45,967 nt of DNA, taken from Candidatus Omnitrophota bacterium. Its GTDB lineage: Bacteria; Omnitrophota; Gorgyraeia; Gygaellales; Profunditerraquicolaceae. The notes below the pieces were generated by a model, which saw only the letters and a program-made list of their open reading frames with translations, searched no databases and had not been told where the DNA came from. The stretch's first letter is position 1. Each line of letters begins with the position of its first letter. The stretch lies in the NCBI GenBank assembly GCA_018812825.1, contig JAHJCJ010000110.1, positions 1 through 45,967 on the forward strand, written 5' to 3'. Shown one piece after another: positions 1-8,199 of this stretch. Made by a program: the position numbers and the translations under genes.

Positions 1-1
1 A

Positions 2-274
2 TCTCATGAGGCTAATGAATTGGATCAGAAGTTGAACCAAGAGTTAAGGGGGCAGCTTCAACTTCAAGCTGGCAGCTTAAATCAAGATCTCCAGGCGATA
101 ATTAATAAGCTTGATAAAACATCTCATGAGGCTAATGAATTAATACGGAAACTTGCAGCCATTAAAGATGCTTTTAATCAGATGAATTGTGATTCAAAGG
201 ATATGAACCAAAATATTCTTCAGATTAGGGTTTTCTTTGAACAAATTGAAAGACACTTGGATCTTAAGAAATAA
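2..274 (+). CDS. C-terminal part of a coiled-coil/helical protein, truncated at the window 5' edge
   Basis: Frame is open from base 2 (SHEANELDQKLNQ...). The provided ORF begins at an internal TTG. SHEANEL recurs 40 codons later. The stop overlaps the ATG of the next gene. Confidence 0.6.
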   Translation, partial: SHEANELDQKLNQELRGQLQLQAGSLNQDLQAIINKLDKTSHEANELIRKLAAIKDAFNQMNCDSKDMNQNILQIRVFFEQIERHLDLKK

Positions 275-1629
275 TGCGGATAATATTGTTAAATCTTCCC
301 TGGCGTATAAATAACCGCTGGGGGATAAGGGCTGGTTCGCGTTGGCCTTTTACTTTTGAGCCCGAAGAAAATAATTATATTAAATATATCCCCTTCCCTT
401 TTTTCCTTGCCCACGCCGCCTCGCTTTTAAAAAGCAAAAATCATGATGTAAAATTAATTGATGCTATAGCCCAAGGATCAGATGAAAAAAAAGTAATGGA
501 TGAAATTGAGGACTATAATCCCAGTCTGATAGTTATAGAAACCTCAACACCTTCTTTTGATAATGATATCAGGATTGCCCATGGGCTGAAAATAAAGTTA
601 TCAAATTCTTCAATAGTTCTATGCGGTCCACATGCTACCACATATGCAAAGTATATTCTAGGCAGGTATGAGTTTATCGATTACATATTAATGGGAGAGT
701 ACGAGTATACTTTGTTAGATTTAGTTAATAGGTTAAAGAATTTAGATAAGCTTGATACCGTTTTGGGCCTGGCTTTTAAAAACAAACACGCGGTTATTAA
801 TAAACCCAGGCCGACAATAAAGAATTTGGATAACTTGCCTTGGCCGGAAAGGGAGGAATCAGTTATTTATAAATATAATGATGGATTCGCGGGCTTAGCT
901 GTTCCTAATGTTCAAATCTGTTCCAGTAGAGGATGCTCGTTTCATTGCAGCTTTTGTCTTTGGCCACAGGTATTATATGGCGAACACAAATACAGGAAAA
1001 GAAATCCGATAAAGGTGGTTGAAGAGATGGATTGGCTGATTAAGAAATTCAATTTTAAGGCCGTTTATTTTGATGATGATGTATTTAATCTTGATAAAAC
1101 CCATGTAATTAATATTTGCAAAGAAATAAAAATAAAAAACATAAAGATGCCCTGGGCAGTAATGGCAAGAGTCGATCTTATGAATGAAAAATTACTATCC
1201 ATTATGGCCGCTGCTGGCTTATATGCGGTTAAATATGGAATTGAGTCAGCTAATAATAGAGTTTTAAGGCTTTGTAAGAAGAACCTTAACCTTATCAGTG
1301 CCGAAAAGATGATCAAATATACTAAGGGATTAGGCATAAAAGTACATTTAACATTTTGTTTAGGATTGCCCGGAGAAACAAGGCAATCAATACAGGATAG
1401 CGTTGATTTTATTGCTAGGACAAAGCCGGATTCTTTGCAGTTTTCCCTTGCTACCCCTTTTCCGGGCACGAATTATTCCCGGCATTTGGAGAAAAGTGGA
1501 GTTGTGCTGTCTAAAAACTTGGCAGATTATGATGGCAATAGTAAGTATGCCGTAAGTTCAAAAGAATTGGTTAATTTCGACTTAGAAAGGCTTAAGTGTG
1601 ATCTCTGTAATAATTTTAACTTTAAATAG
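274..1629 (+). CDS. B12-binding-domain radical SAM protein
   Basis: N-terminal cobalamin-binding-like domain, then CSSRGCSFHCSFC (CxxxCxxC radical SAM motif); GIESANNRVL and GLPGET motifs. Confidence 0.88.
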   Translation: MRIILLNLPWRINNRWGIRAGSRWPFTFEPEENNYIKYIPFPFFLAHAASLLKSKNHDVKLIDAIAQGSDEKKVMDEIEDYNPSLIVIETSTPSFDNDIRIAHGLKIKLSNSSIVLCGPHATTYAKYILGRYEFIDYILMGEYEYTLLDLVNRLKNLDKLDTVLGLAFKNKHAVINKPRPTIKNLDNLPWPEREESVIYKYNDGFAGLAVPNVQICSSRGCSFHCSFCLWPQVLYGEHKYRKRNPIKVVEEMDWLIKKFNFKAVYFDDDVFNLDKTHVINICKEIKIKNIKMPWAVMARVDLMNEKLLSIMAAAGLYAVKYGIESANNRVLRLCKKNLNLISAEKMIKYTKGLGIKVHLTFCLGLPGETRQSIQDSVDFIARTKPDSLQFSLATPFPGTNYSRHLEKSGVVLSKNLADYDGNSKYAVSSKELVNFDLERLKCDLCNNFNFK

Positions 1630-2479
1630 CGTAAGATTTATTAAATCCTGCCTGGATTCGATATTAAATCAAAAGGTGGATAGAGTAGAGTTAATTGTTG
1701 TAGATAATGGTTCAAATGATGGAACCGTTACTTTTATAAAAGAGAATTACCCCCAAGTTAGACTGATTGAAAACAGGTTTAATTTTGGGGCAGCTAAGGC
1801 GAGAAATCAGGGTATTGAGGTTGCCCATGGTGAATGGATCCTTAGTTTGGATTGCGATGTCGTCTTAGATAAGGATTTCTTTTGTAATATTAGAAATAAC
1901 TTAAAAGTTTTATCTCCCGGGGTTGGTTTAATTCAGCCGAAAATATTAGAAGCTGGGGGAAAAATAATTTACTCAGCGGGTATCGCTATTTCTTTTTTAA
2001 GGAGATTTTATGATATAGGTAGAGGGAAAAATGATCTTGGGCAATTTGATCAAGCCGTAGATATATTTGGTGCTTGTTCTGCCGCGGCTTTTTATAACAA
2101 AAAGATGCTCGATGTAATAATGGAAGATACTGGGTATTTTGATGAACGTTTTTTCTTTCTTTTCGAAGACGCAGATCTATCTTGGCGAGCTGGCAAAAAA
2201 GGCTGGAGGGCATTATTTTGCCCAAGCGCAGTCTGCTACCACAAAGGAAATAGCTCAGAAACACCCAAAAAGATAAGGCAATACCTGTGTTTACGCAATC
2301 GTTATTATACCTTATTAAAGAATGATTCTATAAAAAATTATATTTTACCTTTTTTATTTTATGATTTACCGCGTCTACTTTGGATTTCAATAATCAACCC
2401 ATCTGCTTTAAAAGCAATTAAGGACGTCTTTGTTTACAAAAATAGTTTAAGGCATTTGAAAAATCTCTCAGAACCATGA
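1598..2479 (+). CDS. Glycosyltransferase family 2
   Basis: GTG start; VSVIILTLN-like start, VVDNGSNDGT, LDCDV and FFLFEDADLSWRAGKKGW motifs typical of GT2 rhamnosyltransferase-like proteins. Confidence 0.88.
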   Translation: MISVIILTLNSVRFIKSCLDSILNQKVDRVELIVVDNGSNDGTVTFIKENYPQVRLIENRFNFGAAKARNQGIEVAHGEWILSLDCDVVLDKDFFCNIRNNLKVLSPGVGLIQPKILEAGGKIIYSAGIAISFLRRFYDIGRGKNDLGQFDQAVDIFGACSAAAFYNKKMLDVIMEDTGYFDERFFFLFEDADLSWRAGKKGWRALFCPSAVCYHKGNSSETPKKIRQYLCLRNRYYTLLKNDSIKNYILPFLFYDLPRLLWISIINPSALKAIKDVFVYKNSLRHLKNLSEP

Positions 2480-3381
2480 AGAGTAGCTCAAGTATATTGG
2501 TCAGTATCATTATTATAACCAGCGGCTCAAAAAATTATTTGTGGCATTGTATTAATTCTATAAAGGCGCAGAGTTATCCCGATTTAGAAGTTATTGTCAT
2601 TGATAACTCGCTCAATCCGGATTCTTCTGCTAAAATCCGCGAATCCTTTCCTTTTATAAGGTTATACTCAAACCCAAAGAATCTATACTACGGTGTATCA
2701 TTAAACAAAGGGATACAATTAAGCCATGGCGAATTTGTGCTTTGCCTTAACGACGACGTAGTTTTAGGCCAAGATTTCATCTCTCAGGCGTGCAAAGGTT
2801 TTTTAGTAAAAGATAGCGTAGGCATGGTGAGTGGTAAGATTCTACGCATGGATGGATTGACTTTAGATAGTACCGGATTATTCTTAAGTTTTTGGTATTC
2901 AGCTAAAGAAAGAGGATATGGTCAGATAGATGTAGGTAGATTTGAAAAATCAGGTTTTATCTTTGGAGTAAGCGGTGCAGCAGCTTTTTATCGTAAGAAA
3001 ATGCTGGAAGATATTAAAGAGGGGGAGGACTATTTTGACCCGGATTTTCGCATGTTTTATGAAGACCTGGATGTCTCTTGGAGGGCGAATAATCGGGGAT
3101 GGGAGGCTTATTACATTCCCGCAGCAAAGGTTTTTCATGTGCGCGGAGGGTCATTCCGCCCTGATTATGGTTTGGACGCACCCGTTGCGCGCAGGTACCT
3201 TAATGATGAATTGCACAGCGATTTGATTAAAAATCGCTACCTTGCCATATTTAAGAATGCCAATCTTTTTTCTCTTTTTATACATCTTGTTCCAATAATA
3301 TTGTATGATATTTGCGCCTGGGGTTATGTATTATTTTTTCGACCCAAAGTGGCAAAGATATTTTTACGTAATTTAAAATGA
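2476..3381 (+). CDS. Glycosyltransferase family 2
   Basis: SIIIITSGSKNYL, VIDNS, LNDDV and FYEDLDVSWRANNRGW motifs; paralogue of the preceding gene. Confidence 0.88.
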   Translation: MKSSSSILVSIIIITSGSKNYLWHCINSIKAQSYPDLEVIVIDNSLNPDSSAKIRESFPFIRLYSNPKNLYYGVSLNKGIQLSHGEFVLCLNDDVVLGQDFISQACKGFLVKDSVGMVSGKILRMDGLTLDSTGLFLSFWYSAKERGYGQIDVGRFEKSGFIFGVSGAAAFYRKKMLEDIKEGEDYFDPDFRMFYEDLDVSWRANNRGWEAYYIPAAKVFHVRGGSFRPDYGLDAPVARRYLNDELHSDLIKNRYLAIFKNANLFSLFIHLVPIILYDICAWGYVLFFRPKVAKIFLRNLK

Positions 3382-3383
3382 CA

Positions 3384-4505
3384 TTAAGATTTAGGTTTAG
3401 ATAGTAAGCCTAAGATTGCCCACCAAATCAAGCTTACCTCCGGAAGGAAGAAACTAAAATCCCATAAGTTGTGGAAGGCAAATGTTGCCAGGCAGGTAAT
3501 GAAGATCAGTGTTTCTTTGTTATCAGCAATGTTTTTAATCTTTTTAATGTTGTTTGCTAGAATCGCATAAATGAGCCAGAATAATGATGCTATTCCGAGC
3601 AACCCGGCCTCTGCCCAGAATTGCAGGAAGGAGTTATGTGCGTAACGTGAACAAGTAAGGTTAAAATTTCCCAGCCCTACTCCGAGGAGCGGGTGCATTT
3701 TGATTATTCCAATGGTGTCACGCCAATAATTAATACGCATAAATACAGAAAAGAGCGGGCTGAGGTGTTCTTTCCCGGATACAATTCTCATAAAGAATAC
3801 CAGGGGGATAAATAGGGCTAACCCTAAAAGTAGAATACCTCTCGTTTTTTTGAAGTCATTTTTTAATAATACATAAACCAATGCCGCTAGAAATAAGCTG
3901 ATGAAGGCTCCCAGGGATTCAGTAAGGAGCAAAGCGCATAATAAGGGGATAGAAAGCCAGGCCCTCCTTTTATATAATAGTATGAGCGGAGTGATCATAG
4001 CCAAATAGCCCGCGAGTATCCCCGGCGTAACAAAAGGGAAGAAGACCCTTTGTTGCTGCAGGTAGTCTAAGACAAAAGGGGAAGTTATATTTTGCGTATT
4101 TATAAAATTACGCAAATGCGAAAAACCAATAAAATACTGATAAAGCGCTAAAATACTGATAATTATGCCGCAGGTAAATATTCCAGTAATGTAGCGCTTC
4201 CTGGTTTTTTCGGTTAAGCTTGGCAGGGCTAGGATAAGCAGTATGCCGCTTAAGTATTTATATAATTCTGCGGCGCTTTTAATTTTATTTATTGAAAAAA
4301 ACAAAGATACAGCTAAAGCAAAAGTAAAGCATATAATCGGTAAACATAATTTCTTAAGTGTTTCATACGAAGTTTTATTATTTCTGAGCCAGAATAAAAG
4401 TATGGCTATGAGCGTAAAAGAATGTACTGAGTTTATCCAGGGATAGGCTAGGGATGAAATGAACGGCCGGATAAGTATAAGTATTAACACCAGAAGTTGC
4501 ACCAT
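3384..4505 (-). CDS. O-antigen ligase/polymerase family (Wzy/WaaL-like) membrane protein
   Basis: Many predicted TM segments and the HPLLGVGLGNF...AHNSFLQFWAEAGLLG motif of the O-antigen ligase family. Confidence 0.8.
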   Translation of the reverse strand: MVQLLVLILILIRPFISSLAYPWINSVHSFTLIAILLFWLRNNKTSYETLKKLCLPIICFTFALAVSLFFSINKIKSAAELYKYLSGILLILALPSLTEKTRKRYITGIFTCGIIISILALYQYFIGFSHLRNFINTQNITSPFVLDYLQQQRVFFPFVTPGILAGYLAMITPLILLYKRRAWLSIPLLCALLLTESLGAFISLFLAALVYVLLKNDFKKTRGILLLGLALFIPLVFFMRIVSGKEHLSPLFSVFMRINYWRDTIGIIKMHPLLGVGLGNFNLTCSRYAHNSFLQFWAEAGLLGIASLFWLIYAILANNIKKIKNIADNKETLIFITCLATFAFHNLWDFSFFLPEVSLIWWAILGLLSKPKS

Positions 4506-4705
4506 GAGATAATTCTATTTTAAAATAAAGCATATGTCAAATAAATAATCAAACATTGATATCCTAAGGGTTGTTTTAAAGATCAGTTTTTAGGCAGAAA
4601 CACGGTTGAACAGTATAAAATTATCAGTTATGATAAAAGAAAAAATAAAGTTACAAATTCACCATAAATATAATTTTATCGTCGGGAAACAGGAACAAAA
4701 AGTAC

Positions 4706-4734
4706 TTGACAATAGCTGGATATTATGGTAAAAA
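4706..4734 (+). promoter_or_regulatory. Candidate sigma-70-type promoter
   Basis: TTGACA (4706-4711), 17-nt spacer, TAAAAA (4729-4734), upstream of a structured leader. Confidence 0.5.
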
Positions 4735-4811
4735 ATTAACATAAATGTAATGGTTAACTGTTTATTGGGAGGTTGGATAATCTAAGTTGGGAAAAATTGA
4801 ATGGATGTTTA

Positions 4812-4853
4812 AAGGGCTCATTATTGAAAGAAAATCTGGGCCCTTATTTTTTT
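4812..4853 (+). terminator. Intrinsic terminator-like hairpin inside the leader of the 4981 gene
   Basis: AAGGGCTC (4812-4819) pairs with GGGCCCTT (4838-4845, one G-T wobble); followed after one base by TTTTTTT (4847-4853). Confidence 0.6.
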
Positions 4854-4980
4854 AATGAGCACATAACTTACGAACACGGTAGCGTTAGTAAGTTATTGTG
4901 CGAATTAATCCCGCGAATGCGTAGTAAATTTCGCAGTAATTTTCAAGCGTTTATGAGCGGGATAAGGCAGAATAAATATC

Positions 4981-5970
4981 ATGAAGACCGTTGGACTAAC
5001 ATACGATTTAAAAACTGATTATAAATTTAAAGATGGGGATCCGTTGGATGCCAATGCAGAATTTGATCATCCTACGACTGTTGATGTAATCAGTAAAGCT
5101 ATTGCCGCAAACGGTTTTAAGGTAAAGAAAATCGGTAATGCCGTTAATCTACTTGAGAAGATGGATAACCTTGGTGTGGATATTGTTTTTAATATTTCCG
5201 AAGGGCTTACCGGTAGAAACCGTGAATCTCAGGTACCTATTTTACTTGAAATGGCAGGAGTTCCTTTTGTGGGTGCTGACGCATTAACTTTGGGGCTCAC
5301 CTTGGATAAGATTATGGCCAAGAAGATTTTTATCGCTGAGGGGATCCCTACTCCGAAATTCTTTGAAGTTAATTCTGCGGAAGCCCTAGCTAGCCATGAT
5401 CATTGTAAATTTCCGTTAATTGTCAAGCCGCGTTTTGAAGGTTCATCAAAAGGTTTAAGCGAGAGTTCGCGCGTAGCAAATACAAGAGAACTTAAAAAGC
5501 AGGTTGATTTTATTACCAAGACGTATAAACAACCGGCTTTAGTTGAAGAGTTTATCTCTGGACAGGAATTTACCGTTGCAATTGTGGGTAATAAATGTCC
5601 TGAAATTATGCCTGTCGTGCAGATAAAAATTGACGGAAAATTAAAATTAAATAATAAGTTTTATACCTTTGCGCGGATTACTTCTGATAGGTTGGAATAT
5701 GTCTGTCCAGCCAAGATAACTCAGGAGTTAAAAAAGAAACTGGATGATCTGGCTTTAAGGGTTTATCGTAGCGTAGAGTGCAGGGATTTTGGCAGGGTAG
5801 ATTTTCGGGTTGGCAATGATGGCAAGCCTTATGTTTTAGAGATTAACCCTCTGCCATCTTTATCTACTGAGGATGTTTTTATGCTTATTGCTAATAATAT
5901 TGGTATTACTTATGAGCAGATGTTGGGTAAGATTTTAAATAGTGCGCTTATCAGGAATGGATTAAATTAA
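4981..5970 (+). CDS. D-alanine--D-alanine ligase-like ATP-grasp protein
   Basis: VDIVFNISEGLTGRNRESQVP, GVPFVGADALTLGLTLDK, EFISGQEFTVAIVG and VLEINPLPSLS match Ddl-type ATP-grasp motifs. Confidence 0.82.
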   Translation: MKTVGLTYDLKTDYKFKDGDPLDANAEFDHPTTVDVISKAIAANGFKVKKIGNAVNLLEKMDNLGVDIVFNISEGLTGRNRESQVPILLEMAGVPFVGADALTLGLTLDKIMAKKIFIAEGIPTPKFFEVNSAEALASHDHCKFPLIVKPRFEGSSKGLSESSRVANTRELKKQVDFITKTYKQPALVEEFISGQEFTVAIVGNKCPEIMPVVQIKIDGKLKLNNKFYTFARITSDRLEYVCPAKITQELKKKLDDLALRVYRSVECRDFGRVDFRVGNDGKPYVLEINPLPSLSTEDVFMLIANNIGITYEQMLGKILNSALIRNGLN

Positions 5971-6972
5971 ATGAGAGTCGCTTTGACCTATAATTTGAAG
6001 AAGAAGGATTCTCTGAAGCCGGTAGATTACTTTTCTGAATATGATTCCGAGGAGACAATTAATGCTGTTGTTGCCGCGCTTAAGAATAAAGGCCATTCTG
6101 TTGAGGCAATCGATGTGGAATACCCTGCGCTGTTTTCATATTTTAAGAAAAATAGCGTGGATATGGTCTTTAATATTGCCGAAGGAAAACATGGACGTTT
6201 TCGCGAATCCGAGGTCCCGGCGGTTCTGGATTATTTAAATATACCCTATACCGGTTCGGAAACTTTTTCTTTGGCCTTAGCATTAAATAAGGCCTTAACC
6301 AAGAAAATATTAAAGGCAGAGAATATCCCTACTCCTAATTTTCAGCTCTTTATAAAAGGGGATGAAGAGTTATCTGCGGATTTGGCCTTCCCGTTGATTG
6401 TAAAACCTAATTGCGAAGGGTCCGCTAAGGGGATAAATAAGACAAATGTGGTTAATAGCCAGGAGGAACTTTTTAAGAAGGTCAGGGAGTGTATAGACAT
6501 ATACCGGCAAGAGGTTTTGGTTGAAGAGTTTATTGAAGGCAAAGAGCTGACAGTGGGTATCTTGGAAAACGGGAAAACCCGTGTGCTGCCTATTTTAGAG
6601 ATTGATTTTTCTAGCTGTAAGAAAAGCGGGGAATATTTTTATTCCTGGAAGATGAAAGAATTCCAGGGTAATACTGAATTAGGGTTAGTACCTGAGTTTT
6701 ATTGTCCTGCAAGGTTGGATAAAGATGTTGAGGAGAAGATAAAAGATGTGGCCTTGCGCACACATCATGCTGTGGGCTGCTTGGATATTTCGCGTACTGA
6801 TATCCGTTTGGATAAAAATAACATACCTTATGTGCTAGAAATTAACCCCTTACCGGGGTTAGATCCTAAAGAATCAAACTTTCCGATAATGGCTTATGCT
6901 GCAGGGATGTCATATGATGATCTTATTGAGGCAATACTAATAAGTGCCTCAGAAAGGAAAAGGCTAAATTGA
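5971..6972 (+). CDS. D-alanine--D-alanine ligase-like ATP-grasp protein (tandem paralogue)
   Basis: VDMVFNIAEGKHGRFRESEVPA, EEFIEGKELTVGIL and VLEINPLPGLDP; directly adjacent paralogue of the 4981 gene. Confidence 0.82.
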   Translation: MRVALTYNLKKKDSLKPVDYFSEYDSEETINAVVAALKNKGHSVEAIDVEYPALFSYFKKNSVDMVFNIAEGKHGRFRESEVPAVLDYLNIPYTGSETFSLALALNKALTKKILKAENIPTPNFQLFIKGDEELSADLAFPLIVKPNCEGSAKGINKTNVVNSQEELFKKVRECIDIYRQEVLVEEFIEGKELTVGILENGKTRVLPILEIDFSSCKKSGEYFYSWKMKEFQGNTELGLVPEFYCPARLDKDVEEKIKDVALRTHHAVGCLDISRTDIRLDKNNIPYVLEINPLPGLDPKESNFPIMAYAAGMSYDDLIEAILISASERKRLN

Positions 6973-8156
6973 ATAACTCCTCAAGTTTAGAAGGCCAAAA
7001 AGTACAAATTGAGACACCGGCTATTCCGCGGCCGCCAAAACGCTCAAGAGATTATCAGCAAATTCCTCTTTATAAAGATGTCAATCCTTTGGATTGGGAA
7101 GATTGGCATTGGCAGCTTAAGCACAGGATCTGTACCAAGGAAGAATTAACTCAGATTATTAAACTTACACCTCAGGAAGAGAAGGGGATTGATAAGGCCA
7201 AGGGAAGGTTGGCTATGGCTATCACTCCTTACTGGGCAAGTTTGATAGATGTTGAAGACCCGAATTGTCCTATAAGAAGGCAATCTGTGCCGGTTAACGA
7301 TGAATTCACCGTTTCTCCGCATGAGATGGCAGATCCTTGTGCTGAAGACCGCGATTCTCCTGTGCCGCATTTGGTACATCGATATCCAGACAGGGTCTTA
7401 TTATTGGCTACGGATCATTGCGCTATGTATTGTCGGCATTGTACCCGTCGTCGTTTGGTGGGCGACCATGAAGAAAAAGACTGTAATCTGGATACTAAGT
7501 TTGATGCAGCGGTAGAGTATATAAAAGCCAATCGTAAAATAAGAGATGTGTTAATTTCCGGAGGTGACCCGTTTATCTTAGAGGATGAAGTTTTGGAATC
7601 TTTGATTTCTAAGATTCGCGCCATATCGCACGTTGAATTACTAAGGATAGGCACGCGTATTCCGGTAACTTTGCCGCAGCGCATTACTGATAAGCTGGTG
7701 GATATGCTTAAGAAATACTCGTCTATTTGGATGAGTATTCATTTTAACCATCCTAAAGAGATCACCAGACGTTGTAAAAATGCCTGCGATATGCTTTCAG
7801 AATCCGGCGTACCTTTAGGCAGCCAGTCAGTGCTGCTTAAGGGAATTAATGACCGGCCGTATATTATGAAACGTCTAGTACATGATCTTTTGCAGATAAG
7901 GGTAAGGCCGTATTATATTTATCAGTGTGATCCGGTCAGGGGAACGCAGCATTTTCGTACTCCCGTAGCTACTGGGATAAATATTATTGAGAAATTGCGT
8001 GGGCATACTTCAGGCTATGCTGTTCCCACTTATGTAATTGATGGCCCGGGCGGAGGCGGGAAGATTCCGGTAGGCCCGAATTATATTCTTTCCCAGGCTA
8101 AGGGTAAATACGTGCTACGTAATTATAAGGGCAAAATTTATACCTACCTGGAATAG
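6969..8156 (+). CDS. kamA: KamA-family radical SAM protein, probable lysine 2,3-aminomutase
   Basis: CAMYCRHCTRRRLVG radical SAM motif, LISGGDPF, YQCDPVRGTQHFRTPV, LRGHTSGYAVPTYVIDGPGGGGKIPV. TTG start overlapping the upstream stop. Confidence 0.88.
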   Translation: MNNSSSLEGQKVQIETPAIPRPPKRSRDYQQIPLYKDVNPLDWEDWHWQLKHRICTKEELTQIIKLTPQEEKGIDKAKGRLAMAITPYWASLIDVEDPNCPIRRQSVPVNDEFTVSPHEMADPCAEDRDSPVPHLVHRYPDRVLLLATDHCAMYCRHCTRRRLVGDHEEKDCNLDTKFDAAVEYIKANRKIRDVLISGGDPFILEDEVLESLISKIRAISHVELLRIGTRIPVTLPQRITDKLVDMLKKYSSIWMSIHFNHPKEITRRCKNACDMLSESGVPLGSQSVLLKGINDRPYIMKRLVHDLLQIRVRPYYIYQCDPVRGTQHFRTPVATGINIIEKLRGHTSGYAVPTYVIDGPGGGGKIPVGPNYILSQAKGKYVLRNYKGKIYTYLE

Positions 8157-8199
8157 TCATCAGGTTAACTGATATCTGCTTCTTAAAAAGGGGCGCGAT

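Noticed and set aside
1065-1469. 134-aa minus-strand ORF and similar antisense ORFs (11935-12465, 14314-14823, 22069-22527, 26113-26601, etc.)
   Set aside because: Antisense to confidently identified genes, low-complexity or frame-shadow translations without family motifs.
4773-5018. 81-aa ORF upstream of the first ATP-grasp gene
   Set aside because: TTG start with no proper SD spacing; covers a terminator-like hairpin and two further hairpins and overlaps the real gene start; no recognisable protein motif.
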